Assembly: GCF_030813915.1 (NCBI RefSeq)
Contig: NZ_JAUSUJ010000001.1
Coordinates: forward strand, 124,001-188,000
DNA: 64,000 nucleotides
Direction of reading: 5' to 3'
Source of the DNA: Rhodoplanes tepidamans
Lineage (GTDB): Bacteria > Pseudomonadota > Alphaproteobacteria > Rhizobiales > Xanthobacteraceae
Every line of letters starts with the position of its first letter. The stretch's first letter is position 1. The position numbers and the translations under genes were made by a program. Shown here piece after piece: positions 47,561 to 56,708 of the stretch. The notes under the pieces are model-generated. The model was not told where the DNA came from. It did no database searches and worked only from the letters and a program-made list of their open reading frames with translations.

Positions 47561-48547
47561 ATGTCGTTCGGTAAGTTGACGGCCCTGCTCGCCGCCGGAT
47601 GCCTCGCGGCGAGCGCCGGTGTCGCGCTCGCCCAGACCAACGGGTATCCGTCCCGGCCCATCACGATGATCGTTCCGTTCGCGGCCGGCGGCCCGACCGA
47701 CGTCGTCGCCCGCATCGTCGGCGACCACATGTCGAAGACGCTCGGCCAGCAGGTCATCATCGAGAACGTCACCGGGGCCGGCGGCACCACCGGCGCGACG
47801 CGGGCCAAGCGGGCCGCCAACGACGGCTACACGGTGATCATGGGCCACATGGGCACCCACGCCGCCGCGGTGCCGCTTTACCCGAACCTCGCCTACGATC
47901 CGGTGACCGACTTCGAGCCAGTGGGCGTCGCGGCCGGCACGCCGATCCTGATCCTGGCCAAGAAGGACTACCCGGCCAAGGACCTCTCCGAGTTCGTCAA
48001 GCACGTGAAGGCCAATTCCGGCACCCTCAACATGGCGCATGCCGGCGTCGGTTCGGTCTCCTACACGACCTGCCTGCTGCTCAACTCGATCCTCGACGTG
48101 AAGCCGACCGACGTGCCGTTCAAGGGCACGGGCCCGGCCCTGAACGCCCTGATGGGCAATCAGGTCGACTACATGTGCGACCAGATCGTCAACGTCGTGT
48201 CGCAGGTGCAGGGCGGCACCATCCGGGCCTATGCGATCGCCACCGACAGCCGCAACCCGGCGCTGCCGGACGTTCCGACCACCAAGGAGGCCGGCCTGCC
48301 CGAGTACAAGGTCTCGGCCTGGAACGCGATCTTCGCGCCCAAGGGCACACCGAAGCCGGTCGTCGACAAGCTGTCCGACGCGCTCGACAAGGCGCTCAGC
48401 GACGAGGCCACCCGCAAGCGGCTGCTCGAGCTCGGCAGCGACCTGCCGGAGGGCGACCGCCGCGGCCAGCAGGCCCTCGCCTCGCTGGTGAAGAGCGAGG
48501 TCGAGCGCTGGAGCAAGGTGATCAAGGCCGCCGGCCCGGGCAACTGA
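47561..48547 (+). CDS. tctC: Tripartite tricarboxylate transporter binding protein TctC
   Basis: 328-aa periplasmic receptor. The Sec signal (residues 1-24) ends GVALAQ. Family motifs are VPFAAGGPTDVVARIVG, IIENVTGAGGTTGATRAK and VPTTKEAGLPEYKVSAW. GAGGAG lies 7 nt before the ATG. It follows tctBA with a 404-bp gap, so it may also have its own promoter. Ligand unknown (a carboxylate). Confidence 0.9.
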   Translation: MSFGKLTALLAAGCLAASAGVALAQTNGYPSRPITMIVPFAAGGPTDVVARIVGDHMSKTLGQQVIIENVTGAGGTTGATRAKRAANDGYTVIMGHMGTHAAAVPLYPNLAYDPVTDFEPVGVAAGTPILILAKKDYPAKDLSEFVKHVKANSGTLNMAHAGVGSVSYTTCLLLNSILDVKPTDVPFKGTGPALNALMGNQVDYMCDQIVNVVSQVQGGTIRAYAIATDSRNPALPDVPTTKEAGLPEYKVSAWNAIFAPKGTPKPVVDKLSDALDKALSDEATRKRLLELGSDLPEGDRRGQQALASLVKSEVERWSKVIKAAGPGN

Positions 48548-48584
48548 GCGCCGTTCCGCGCGTCCGAATCGACGTCCATCCACA

Positions 48585-48623
48585 AGCGCCCGTTCCGCTC
48601 CGGCGGGGCGGGCGCTAGTGTTT
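48585..48623 (+). terminator. Possible terminator after tctC
   Basis: AGCGCCCG and CGGGCGCT form an 8-bp stem around a 16-nt GC-rich loop, followed by AGTGTTTCGC. It lies between tctC and thyA. Confidence 0.45.
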
Positions 48624-48678
48624 CGCGCGCCGACTCGGGCCGCCGCCCGGCCGCGGCCGCGAACGAAAGTGCCGACCC

Positions 48679-49473
48679 ATGCGCCAGTACCACGAGCTGA
48701 TGGCCCGCATTCTCGCCGAGGGCGTGGAGAAGCGCGACCGCACCGGCACCGGGACGATCTCGGTCTTCGGCCATCAGATGCGCTTCGACCTGGCGGACGG
48801 GTTCCCGCTCGTCACCACCAAGAAGCTGCACCTCAAGTCGATCATCCACGAGCTCCTGTGGTTCCTGGCCGGCGACACCAACATCGCCTACCTGAAGGCG
48901 AACGGGGTGAGCATCTGGGACGAGTGGGCCGACCAGAACGGCGATCTCGGTCCGGTCTACGGGGCGCAGTGGCGGTCCTGGCCGGCGCCCGACGGCGGCA
49001 CCATCGACCAGATCGCCCAGGCGCTCGACCTCCTGCGCCGCGATCCGGATTCGCGCCGCATCATCGTCTCGGCCTGGAATCCGGCGGACCTGCCGAAGAT
49101 GGCGCTGGCGCCGTGCCACTGCCTGTTCCAGTTCTACGTCGCCGACGGGAAGCTCTCCTGCCAGCTCTACCAGCGCTCGGCGGACGTGTTCCTCGGCGTG
49201 CCGTTCAACATCGCGTCCTATGCGCTGCTGACCCTGATGGTCGCGCAGGTGACCAGGCTGAGGCCGGGCGACTTCGTCCACACCCTCGGCGACGCCCACC
49301 TTTACCTCAACCACCTGGAGCAGGCGCGCCTGCAGCTCTCGCGCGATCCGCGGACGCTGCCGACCATGATGATCGACCCGACCGTGACGGACCTGTTCGG
49401 CTTCCGCTACGAGCACTTCCGGCTCGAGGGCTACGATCCGCACCCGCACATCAAGGCGCCGATCGCGGTGTGA
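48679..49473 (+). CDS. thyA: Thymidylate synthase ThyA
   Basis: Methylates dUMP to dTMP with methylenetetrahydrofolate, giving dihydrofolate. The 264 aa match E. coli exactly in length and in the catalytic Cys146 ([10 protein letters not shown]). Arg motifs [11 protein letters not shown], the [18 protein letters not shown] segment and [15 protein letters not shown] are conserved. Its partner folA is 6.5 kb downstream, separated by apparently inserted genes. Confidence 0.97.
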   Translation: MRQYHELMARILAEGVEKRDRTGTGTISVFGHQMRFDLADGFPLVTTKKLHLKSIIHELLWFLAGDTNIAYLKANGVSIWDEWADQNGDLGPVYGAQWRSWPAPDGGTIDQIAQALDLLRRDPDSRRIIVSAWNPADLPKMALAPCHCLFQFYVADGKLSCQLYQRSADVFLGVPFNIASYALLTLMVAQVTRLRPGDFVHTLGDAHLYLNHLEQARLQLSRDPRTLPTMMIDPTVTDLFGFRYEHFRLEGYDPHPHIKAPIAV

Positions 49474-49499
49474 CGGGTGGGCCGGACGCTCAGGCCGCC

Positions 49500-49617
49500 G
49501 TCATTCCGGGGCGCCGCCCGAGCACAGGCTCCGCGGCGAGCCCGGACCCCAGCCGCGTGGTCGGCGTTCGCCGCTGGAGCCCGGGTCCGCGGGCGCATGC
49601 CCGCGCCCCGGAATGAT
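49500..49617. repeat. Palindromic repeat family A, copy 6
   Basis: 118-bp element from GTCATTCCGGGGCGCC to GCGCCCCGGAATGAT with a diverged centre (CCCGGACCCCAGCC and GGAGCCCGGGTCC). It lies between thyA and the LysR gene, at the boundary of the putative inserted cluster. Confidence 0.78.
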
Positions 49618-49640
49618 CGGATGCAGCGCGGACCCTCGCC

Positions 49641-50564
49641 ATGACCCTGCACCGCCTCGGCCTGATCTCGAGCCGGCTGCAGGCGTTCCAGGCGGTGGTG
49701 CGGTTCGGCTCGATCCGGCGCGCCGCCGCCGCGCTCGGCGTCGCCCCGTCGGCGGTGAGTCGCACCCTGCGTCAGCTGGAGGAGGGGATCGGCACGCCGC
49801 TGTTCGAGCGCGCCCGCCAGCGCCTCGTGCTCACCAGCGCCGGCGAGATCCTCGTCTATCACGCCGGGGCGAGCGAGGCGGAGCTGGAGAAGGCCTGCGC
49901 CTTCATCGACGATCTCGCGGGACTGCGGCGCGGCACCGTCACGGTGGCGGCGGTGGAGAGCGTCGCCCGCGGCCTGCTGCCCGAGGTGCTGAGCCGCTTC
50001 TGGGTGCGCTGCCCGGACGTCGCGGTGCGGCTCGCCGTCACCGGCTCGGCCCAGGCCTTCGAGGCGGTGGCGCGCGGCGAGGCCGACCTCGCGGTCGGCT
50101 TCGACGCCAAGCCGCCGAAGGGCACGGTGCGGCTGGCCGGCGCCGCCCTGAAGCTCGGCGCGCTGATGCGGCCGGACCACCGGCTCGCCCGGAAGCCGCG
50201 CCTGCGGCTCGCCGACGTCGCGGCCGAGCGGGTGATCCTGGCCGACGCCAGCCTGACGCTCGGCGCCTCCCTGGAGGCGGCGATGCCGGGCGACGCCACG
50301 GCGCTGCGCACCGTCGCGGTCACCAACTCGATCCATCTGATGAGCGACCTCGCGGTGCGGGGCCACGGCATCACGTTCCAGACCCGGGTCGGGGTGGAGC
50401 GCGAGCTGGAGGCCGGCGCGCTGGTGTTCGTGCCGCTCGCCGATCCGCGTCTGAAGCCGCGCCGGCTGATGCTCGTCGCCCGCGGAAAGGCGCATCTGCC
50501 GGCCGGGCCGGCCGTGCTGGCGACGCTGATGACCGAGGCCGTGCAGGCGCTGGACGGGGCCTGA
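49641..50564 (+). CDS. LysR-family transcriptional regulator
   Basis: 307-aa regulator. The winged helix (residues 8-65) contains RLQAFQAVVRFGSIRRAAAALGVAPSAVSRTLRQLE; the periplasmic-binding-like effector domain follows (VTVAAVESVARGLLPE onward). It is transcribed in the same direction as the following binding-protein gene, 110 bp away, rather than divergently. It probably controls the downstream cluster; effector unknown. Confidence 0.88.
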   Translation: MTLHRLGLISSRLQAFQAVVRFGSIRRAAAALGVAPSAVSRTLRQLEEGIGTPLFERARQRLVLTSAGEILVYHAGASEAELEKACAFIDDLAGLRRGTVTVAAVESVARGLLPEVLSRFWVRCPDVAVRLAVTGSAQAFEAVARGEADLAVGFDAKPPKGTVRLAGAALKLGALMRPDHRLARKPRLRLADVAAERVILADASLTLGASLEAAMPGDATALRTVAVTNSIHLMSDLAVRGHGITFQTRVGVERELEAGALVFVPLADPRLKPRRLMLVARGKAHLPAGPAVLATLMTEAVQALDGA

Positions 50565-50673
50565 CGGGTGTTGCTCTGCGGGCAACACCTCGATCACCAG
50601 CGTCCGTCTATCGCACCGTCCGGCGCGGTGCGACAGTCGCGCCCGGGGCCGCCCCGGCCCGACGGAGGTGACG

Positions 50674-51723
50674 ATGAATCCGAGGTCCGTGCTGGCCGCC
50701 TGCGCCGCCCTGGCGCTGCTCGGGATGCAGGCCCTCCCGGCGACCGCCCAGGAGCCGACCAGGATCCGGTTCACGCTGGACTGGAAGATCTCGGGCCCGC
50801 ACGCCTTCTACTACTGGGCGAAGCAGAAGGGCTACTTCGCCGCCGAGGGGCTCGACGTCACCATCGACCAGGGCGAGGGCTCGGCCGCGACCGTGACGCG
50901 GGTGATGACCGGCGCCTACGACGCCGGCTTCGGCGACATCAACGCCATCATGCAGACCGCCGCGGCCAAGCCGGGCGAGCAGCCCGTGATGGTCTATCTG
51001 GTCTACAACCGCGCGCCCTATGCGGTGATCGCCAAGGCCGACGGGCCGATCCGGACCCTGAAGGATCTGGAAGGCCGCACGGTGAGCGCGCCGGCCGGCT
51101 CGGCGACGTTGCGCCTGCTGCCGCCGCTCGGCGCGAAGAACGGCTTCGACGCGTCGAAGGTGAAGATCCTCAACGCCGCGCCCAACCTGATCGAGCAGAT
51201 GCTGGTGCAGGGCCAGGCCGACGCCATCGCCCAGTTCTCGGTGACCAGCTACATGAACTTCGTCGCCATGAAGCGCGACCCCGAGAAGGACTTCCGCTGG
51301 TTCATGTACAGCGATCTCGGGCTCGACCTCTACGCCAACGGCGTGATGGTGTCGCAGAAGCTGCTCGCGGAGAAGCCGGCGGCGGTGCGCGGCCTCGTCA
51401 AGGTGATCAACCGGGCCGTCATGGACGTCGCCGCCGATCCGGCCGCGGCGGTCGCGCTGGTCGCCGGCCTGGAGCCGCTGATCAACGTCGACATCGAGAC
51501 GCGGCGGCTCGTCTACACGATCAAGTCGCTGATGATCTCGCCGGAGACGGCGCGGCTCGGCATCGGCGATCTCGACGACGGACGTCTCGCCGCCTCGATC
51601 GCCACGGTGGCCGAGGCCTACGCACTCGACAAGCGGCCGGACCCGCGCGCCGTGTTCGTGCGCGACTTCCTGCCGCCGAAGGCGGAGCGCGACATCGCCG
51701 CCGCGGCCGCGAAGGCGAAGTGA
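50674..51723 (+). CDS. ABC transporter substrate-binding protein, NMT1/SsuA-like
   Basis: 349-aa exported binding protein. The signal peptide (residues 1-26, ending LPATAQ) and the NMT1/THI5-like fold are clear: RIRFTLDWKISGPHAFYYWAKQKGYF, LDVTIDQGEGSAATVTRVMTG and DAGFGDINAIMQ. ATG 50674 is chosen because GGAGGTG lies 4-6 nt upstream; a GTG at 50668 sits within that site. No permease or ATPase genes are adjacent. Relatives bind pyrimidine-, taurine- or aromatic-type compounds; ligand unassigned. Confidence 0.85.
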   Translation: MNPRSVLAACAALALLGMQALPATAQEPTRIRFTLDWKISGPHAFYYWAKQKGYFAAEGLDVTIDQGEGSAATVTRVMTGAYDAGFGDINAIMQTAAAKPGEQPVMVYLVYNRAPYAVIAKADGPIRTLKDLEGRTVSAPAGSATLRLLPPLGAKNGFDASKVKILNAAPNLIEQMLVQGQADAIAQFSVTSYMNFVAMKRDPEKDFRWFMYSDLGLDLYANGVMVSQKLLAEKPAAVRGLVKVINRAVMDVAADPAAAVALVAGLEPLINVDIETRRLVYTIKSLMISPETARLGIGDLDDGRLAASIATVAEAYALDKRPDPRAVFVRDFLPPKAERDIAAAAAKAK

Positions 51724-51746
51724 ACGACTCCACGCCCCACGCCTCG

Positions 51747-51859
51747 TCATGGCCGGGCTCGTCCCGGCCATCCACGACCTCGTGGAGCCGCGGCTTCGTG
51801 ACAGGTCACGAGACCAAAAGACGTGGATGGCCGGGACGAGTCGGCCATGACGGAGTGAA
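51747..51859. repeat. Palindromic repeat (CGTCATGGCCGGG type)
   Basis: CGTCATGGCCGGGCTCGTCC and GGACGAGTCGGCCATGACG form outer arms, with GGCCATCCACG and CGTGGATGGCC inside. It lies in the gap between the binding protein and the deaminase gene. Confidence 0.75.
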
Positions 51860-51914
51860 GCAACCAAGACCCGCGCGTCCGGGCCGCAAGATCGACCGAC
51901 AAGGACAGTTCCAA

Positions 51915-52388
51915 ATGCCCGACCACCAGAAATTCATGCGCATCGCGATCGACGAGGCCAAGCGCGGCGCGGCCATGGGCGAGCAGCCGTTCGGCGCCGT
52001 GGTGGCGATCGGCGACGAGGTGATCGTGTCGACGCCGAGCCTGAAGGTCGGCACCTGCGACACCACCGCCCATTCCGAGACGCTGGCGATCGGGCTCGCG
52101 ACCAAGAAGCTCGGGCGGCGCGAGATCCCCGAAGCGACCTTCTACTGCACCTGCGAGCCGTGCCCGATGTGCTGCGGCGCCGTGCTCAACGCCGGCATCA
52201 GGACCATGGTGATCGGGGCACGCAACCGCCACGTCAAGAGCCACGCGAAGCTCGCCTTCAACTTCAAGGACTACACGGTGGAGCGGCTGGCCGAGATGGT
52301 CGGCTGGGACCTCACCGTGGTCGAGGGCGTGCTGCAGGACGAGTGCGTCGCGCTCTACAGCGGCGCCGCCGTGCCGCTGACCCGCTGA
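51915..52388 (+). CDS. Nucleoside/cytosine deaminase family protein
   Basis: 157-aa zinc deaminase of the CDA/TadA-guanine deaminase fold. The zinc site is given by AHSE (His and catalytic Glu) and CEPCPMCC. The N-terminus MRIAIDEAKRGAAMGEQPFGAVV and the NRHVKSHAKLAFNFKDYTVE insert are unlike TadA (no tRNA-binding Arg/Lys tail), suggesting a free base or nucleoside substrate. The ATG at 51915 has AAGGACAG nearby. It precedes the decarboxylase genes by 9 bp and is probably co-transcribed. Confidence 0.85.
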   Translation: MPDHQKFMRIAIDEAKRGAAMGEQPFGAVVAIGDEVIVSTPSLKVGTCDTTAHSETLAIGLATKKLGRREIPEATFYCTCEPCPMCCGAVLNAGIRTMVIGARNRHVKSHAKLAFNFKDYTVERLAEMVGWDLTVVEGVLQDECVALYSGAAVPLTR

Positions 52389-52397
52389 GGCCCGCGC

Positions 52398-52898
52398 ATG
52401 ACCCCGCAGGCCGTCGAGGCGGTGATCGCCGGGCTGAAGGCCGCCGGCGTCAGCGTCGTCTGCTATCTGCCGGACTCGCTGTTCAAGGAGCTCTATCCGG
52501 CGCTCGACGCCGATCCCGGCATCCGCACCATCCGGGTGACCAACGAAGGGGAGGGGGCGGCGATCTGCGGCGGCGTCTTTCTCTCCGGCAAGCGCGCCGC
52601 GCTGGTGATGGAGAACTCGGGGCTGCGCGCCTCGATCGAGCCACTCGCCCGGATGGGCATGGGGGCCGGCATTCCCGTGGTGATGCTGATGAGCTATCGC
52701 GGCGATCTCGGCGAGAACAACTGGTGGGCCGTGCCGCACGGCATGACCATGGAGCCGCTGCTGACCGCCATGCGGATTCCCTATCGGGTCGTCGACGAGG
52801 CCGAGAAGGCGAAGCAGGCGATCCAGGACGCCGTCACCTGGTCCTACGCCTCCTATTATCACTCCGCCGTGGCGCTCACCGGAGGGCTGGTGCGATGA
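52398..52898 (+). CDS. TPP-dependent decarboxylase, alpha (PYR) subunit, sulfopyruvate/phosphonopyruvate type
   Basis: 166-aa subunit with the pyrimidine-binding fold of ThDP enzymes: VCYLPDSLFKELYPALD, VTNEGEGAAICGGVFLSGKR (the TPP-activating Glu in NEGEG) and LVMENSGL. It resembles ComD or the N-half of phosphonopyruvate decarboxylase. Its stop overlaps the start of the beta subunit (ATGA, 52895-52898), so the two are coupled. The exact 2-keto acid is unknown. Confidence 0.85.
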   Translation: MTPQAVEAVIAGLKAAGVSVVCYLPDSLFKELYPALDADPGIRTIRVTNEGEGAAICGGVFLSGKRAALVMENSGLRASIEPLARMGMGAGIPVVMLMSYRGDLGENNWWAVPHGMTMEPLLTAMRIPYRVVDEAEKAKQAIQDAVTWSYASYYHSAVALTGGLVR

Positions 52899-53530
52899 CC
52901 GCGACCCCGGCACCCGAGAGGATGCACCGCTTCGACTGCATGCGCGTGCTGGCGCCGATGCTGAAGAACGAGCTCGTCATCCTGTCGCTCGGGGCGAGCG
53001 TCGACGAGTGGTACACGGCCGCCCCGCACATGCGCCAGGCGAGCCTGTTCCAGCAGCAGCTCGGCTGCGTCACGCCGCAGGCCTTCGGGCTCGCGGTCGG
53101 CCTGCCGCACCGGCGCGTCGTGTCGCTCGACACCGACGGCGGCATGATGTTCAACCTCGGCATCCTCGCGACGCTCGCCAACGAGCAGCCGAAGAACCTC
53201 CTGGTCGTCGTCTGGGACAACGAGTGCTACCAGTCGATCGGCGGGCCGCCGACCCACACGGCGCAGGGCCGCGTCGACATCGCCGCCATCGCGCGCGGCG
53301 CCGGCATCGCCGAGGCCCACACGGCCCGCACGCTGGACGACTTCGAGGCGCTGTGCCGGCGCGGTCTCGTCGCCGACGTGCCGTTCGTGATCGTCGCCAA
53401 GGTGTCGCAGGAGAGCTTCCGCGACGTGCGCCGCAAGCACTCCGACGGCCGCGAGGACAAGTACATCTTCGTCCGCCACGTCGAGGCGACCGAGGGCATC
53501 GTCATCATGGGCCCGAGCGAGCACAACTAG
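52895..53530 (+). CDS. TPP-dependent decarboxylase, beta (PP) subunit
   Basis: 211-aa diphosphate-binding half. The ThDP motif runs from SLDTDGGMMFNLGILATLAN to VVVWDNECY (DG...N spacing of a GDG-N motif). GLAVGLPHRRVV and the C-terminal FVIVAKV are also typical of ComE. Together with the alpha subunit it should decarboxylate a sulfo-, phosphono- or related pyruvate. The start is ATG 52895. Confidence 0.85.
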   Translation: MTATPAPERMHRFDCMRVLAPMLKNELVILSLGASVDEWYTAAPHMRQASLFQQQLGCVTPQAFGLAVGLPHRRVVSLDTDGGMMFNLGILATLANEQPKNLLVVVWDNECYQSIGGPPTHTAQGRVDIAAIARGAGIAEAHTARTLDDFEALCRRGLVADVPFVIVAKVSQESFRDVRRKHSDGREDKYIFVRHVEATEGIVIMGPSEHN

Positions 53531-53572
53531 GACCGGGCGTCGCGCGCGAGGCGTTGCACGCCGCTCGCGCTC

Positions 53573-55840
53573 TCACCGCGTCAACGAATTGAGCGCGGCG
53601 AGCAGGAAGATCGTCAGCACGACGCCGACGATGCGCAGCGCGACCAGGAGCCGGTCGGCGCGCTCGGCGGTCGCCTGGTCGACCGGGCGGACGAGAATCC
53701 GGCGGCCGCGCAGCGTCGCCTCGCGGGCGTCGCCGTCCGGCGGGTCCGGGCCGGCGTCGGCGTCGGGGGCGGCGGCCCGATAGTAGCGCGCGATCGCGTA
53801 GTGCTCGTCGCAGATCTTGTAGAGCGGGATCAGCCGGTCGAACAGGAACAGCGGGCCGACCGGCCACAGCCTGGCGCCCGGCCTGCCCTCCGCCGGCGCG
53901 AAGCAGACGATCCCGAGGCCGAGGCGGAACAGCAGCCAGAACAGCAGCATCACCCCGGCGAGCCACCACACCACCTTGCCGGGCCGCAGGCCGTGGTCGG
54001 CGAGCGCCCACAGCATCACCGAGAAGGCGGTGCCGATCAGGTCGCCGACGGCCGAGACGGCGGCGCCGAAGCTCGCCTGCACCGGGGCCCCGTTCGCGGC
54101 CGGCGGCGCGGCGGCCGCGGCCTCGCCGTGTGCGCCCGGGCACAGGCGCGCCGCCCATGGCACCCAGCGCACCACGCGGTCGCAGAGATCGACGGTGCGG
54201 CGCTGGATGCGCAGCTCGTCCGCGTCGGCGCCGGCCTTCTCGAACGCCTCGACGAAGGTCAGGAACGGCTGCGAGGAGGGCGCCTGGTTCTTGTCGAGCC
54301 AGCGCAGCACGTCGCCGACGCTCGGCAGCTCCACCTGGCTCGCCAGCTTGGTGCCGTAGTCGGTGCCGCAGGCCGGCGTCGCCTTGTGGACGCGGCCGAA
54401 CCGCAGGCCGTCCAGGAACGTGATGTAGGGCCGGTGCTGGTCGCCGAAGTCGTAGATCGCGGCGGCCGCCGACAGGCCGACGGCCTCGAACTTGTGCTGT
54501 GCGGCGACGCGGGCGAAGGCGGGATGGCCGGGGCGCACCGTCTGCAGCGTCGACTCGTCGTCCCACAGGTCGAGGATCAGGTTGCCGTCCACCTTGCTGC
54601 CGTTGAGCGCAAGGATGGTGACGGGGTGGTGCGGGTCCGGCGCCTCGCCGTCGCGCGGCGAGCCCCAGTTGAAGGCGGTGAGGCAGAGCGCGGCCTGCAC
54701 CGTGGTGTCGAACACGTAGAACTCGAGATAGCGGCTCCCGGCGACTCCCTCGATGCCGACCGGGCGGGTCGAGCCGTCGGGCAGCGTCTCGGCCTCCTCG
54801 CGGCAGCCGCGCAGCAGGGCGTTCTCCTCGGCCGGCAGCTCGGGCCGGACGATGCGCCGCCGCTCGGCCTCCGCCACGGCCGCGATGGCGGCGCTGCGGA
54901 ACAGCGTCTGGGTGTAGGTCGCCGGCCGTCCCTCGACGGCGTGCCGCCACCACGGATAGCGGGTGGCGTCGGGGCCGGCGCCGATCGTCACCACCTTGCC
55001 GAAGCCCGCCTGGTTGGCGGTCAGATAGCCGATCGTGCTGGCGTTGACGTGATAGGCGCAGCGGGCCTCGGTCTCGTCGAGGCGCAGCGTGCCGCCGATC
55101 CGGCTCGACTGGATCCACAGCCGCGAGAAGGCCGAGCGGGTCAGGTCGACGTCGCCCGACACGGCGAGCCGGACCAGGTGGGCGTCGAGGAAGACGATCG
55201 CGGTCTTCTGCTGCCACGAGCCGGTGACGTGGGTGTCGTAGGCGCGCAGCCGCCGGATGAAGCCGGCGCCGAGATAGACCGAGCCCTCGATCCGCGCACG
55301 GTTGAGCCGCAGCGTGCCGAACAGCACCGCGTACTCGATGCTGAAGTCGCCCTTCAGGCGGAGATTGCGGGCGTCGACGACGCCCATCACGACCGAGCGG
55401 TCGAGCACCAGGGAGTAGGGCAGGTCGACCCCGGCGAGGTCGATGCCGTCGCAGAACAGGGCGCCGACGATGCGGATGCCGCTCGGGGCGATGTCGGCCT
55501 CGCGGGCGAGCCGCTTGACCGTGTCGCGCGGCAGCCGGCGGGGGTCGCCGCCGTTGCTGCAGGCGCGCACCCAGTCGCGCTCGCCGAGCGGCATGCCGGC
55601 CTTCTCGGCGGTCTCGTCGCCGGCCTGCCGGTCGACGCAGTCCGGCTGCGGCGTCATGACGATCTCGCGGCCGGCGGCAAGGCAGTCGGCGATCGCCTTC
55701 AGGTCGGGCTTGACGCCTTCGGCCGGAGCGCCATGCTGCGCCCGTCCCTGGCCGGCCGGCAGCAGCGCCGCGGCGGCGACGATCATCCCCGCCAGGCCGA
55801 CGGCGACACGCCGGGCCACACTCCGTCCAAGCCTGTCCAC
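53573..55840 (-). CDS. Large exported membrane protein of unknown function, 755 aa
   Basis: I cannot assign a named family. The protein has a signal peptide (residues 1-35), about 480 residues with repeating beta-rich stretches reminiscent of pentapeptide-like or beta-helix folds (GIRIVGALFCDGIDLAGVDL, LNRARIEGSVYLGAGF, GDVDLTRSAFSRLWIQSSRIGGTLRLDE, LNGSKVDGNLILDLWDDES), then two to three C-terminal membrane segments (WWLAGVMLLFWLLFRLGLGI, LRIVGVVLTIFLLAALN). Start is a GTG at 55840 after GAGGGAG. Similar proteins are sometimes annotated as membrane-associated oxidoreductases without evidence. It is divergent from folA. Confidence 0.75.
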   Translation of the reverse strand: MDRLGRSVARRVAVGLAGMIVAAAALLPAGQGRAQHGAPAEGVKPDLKAIADCLAAGREIVMTPQPDCVDRQAGDETAEKAGMPLGERDWVRACSNGGDPRRLPRDTVKRLAREADIAPSGIRIVGALFCDGIDLAGVDLPYSLVLDRSVVMGVVDARNLRLKGDFSIEYAVLFGTLRLNRARIEGSVYLGAGFIRRLRAYDTHVTGSWQQKTAIVFLDAHLVRLAVSGDVDLTRSAFSRLWIQSSRIGGTLRLDETEARCAYHVNASTIGYLTANQAGFGKVVTIGAGPDATRYPWWRHAVEGRPATYTQTLFRSAAIAAVAEAERRRIVRPELPAEENALLRGCREEAETLPDGSTRPVGIEGVAGSRYLEFYVFDTTVQAALCLTAFNWGSPRDGEAPDPHHPVTILALNGSKVDGNLILDLWDDESTLQTVRPGHPAFARVAAQHKFEAVGLSAAAAIYDFGDQHRPYITFLDGLRFGRVHKATPACGTDYGTKLASQVELPSVGDVLRWLDKNQAPSSQPFLTFVEAFEKAGADADELRIQRRTVDLCDRVVRWVPWAARLCPGAHGEAAAAAPPAANGAPVQASFGAAVSAVGDLIGTAFSVMLWALADHGLRPGKVVWWLAGVMLLFWLLFRLGLGIVCFAPAEGRPGARLWPVGPLFLFDRLIPLYKICDEHYAIARYYRAAAPDADAGPDPPDGDAREATLRGRRILVRPVDQATAERADRLLVALRIVGVVLTIFLLAALNSLTR

Positions 55841-55962
55841 CGGGCGGCTCCCTCGAAGGCACTGACGATTCGGCTAGTCCATGATGTTCAGAATACCATT
55901 GTTTCTCAACCTGTGCGTGTCCATATGTTTCTGCTCTACGCCGTGCCGGCCGGGCCGATCGC

Positions 55963-56523
55963 ATGACCGCTCGCCCGACTGATCGCGCGGCCGCCGGGCC
56001 CGAGCTCGTTCTGGTCGCCGCCGTGGCGGCCAACGGCGTGATCGGCCGTGCCGGCGGGCTGCCGTGGCGGCTGAAGTCCGACATGCGGCATTTCCGCACC
56101 CTGACCCTCGGGCATCCGGTGGTGATGGGCCGCAGGACCTTCGAGTCGATCGGCAAGCCGCTGCCCGGGCGGACCACCATCGTCGCGACCCGCGACCGGT
56201 CCTTCGCGGCGCCCGGCGTGGTGGCGGCGGCCTCGCTGGAGGCGGCGCTGGCGGTGGCGCGCGCCGATGCGCTGCGGCGCGGGGCCGGGGCCGTCATGCT
56301 GGCCGGCGGCGGCGAGCTCTACCGGGCCGCGATGCCGCTCGCCGACCGGCTGGAGATCACCCGGGTCGACGTCAGCCCCGCGGGCGACGCCGAGTTCCCG
56401 GAGATCGATCCCGGCGTGTGGCGCGAGGTCGCCCGCACGCCCGGGACCCCGGGCCCGGAGGACGAGGCGCCGTTCACCTTCTGCACCTATTCACGACTCG
56501 CGGCTGCGGAGGGCGGCGCGTGA
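55963..56523 (+). CDS. folA: Dihydrofolate reductase FolA
   Basis: 186-aa NADPH-dependent enzyme regenerating tetrahydrofolate after thyA. Visible: VAANGVIGRAGGLPWRLKSDMRHFR (the acid residue, here Asp in KSDM, and LPW), VVMGRRTFESIG, LPGRTTIVATRD and VMLAGGGELYRAAMPLADRLEITRV. Start is the ATG at 55963. hflK follows 185 bp later, as in other Rhizobiales. Confidence 0.95.
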   Translation: MTARPTDRAAAGPELVLVAAVAANGVIGRAGGLPWRLKSDMRHFRTLTLGHPVVMGRRTFESIGKPLPGRTTIVATRDRSFAAPGVVAAASLEAALAVARADALRRGAGAVMLAGGGELYRAAMPLADRLEITRVDVSPAGDAEFPEIDPGVWREVARTPGTPGPEDEAPFTFCTYSRLAAAEGGA

Positions 56524-56708
56524 GGGCCTGCGCCGTGCGCCGATGGGCCGCGCCGGGGCGTCGCGCCGCGGCAAGTCCGCGCGTTGAAACGGGGGTTGGT
56601 TTCCTATAACCCAAGCCACATCTTAGCGGAACGCTCCGGCCGGAGCCGAGGCGACCGGATCGCCGGGCGCCGGCCGTCGAGGCCGGTCGTAGAGGAAAGG
56701 CAGTATCG

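Noticed and set aside
49500-49617. Repeat copy 6 as a CRISPR repeat
   Set aside because: Copies are long palindromes dispersed over kilobases, with no regular spacers or cas genes.
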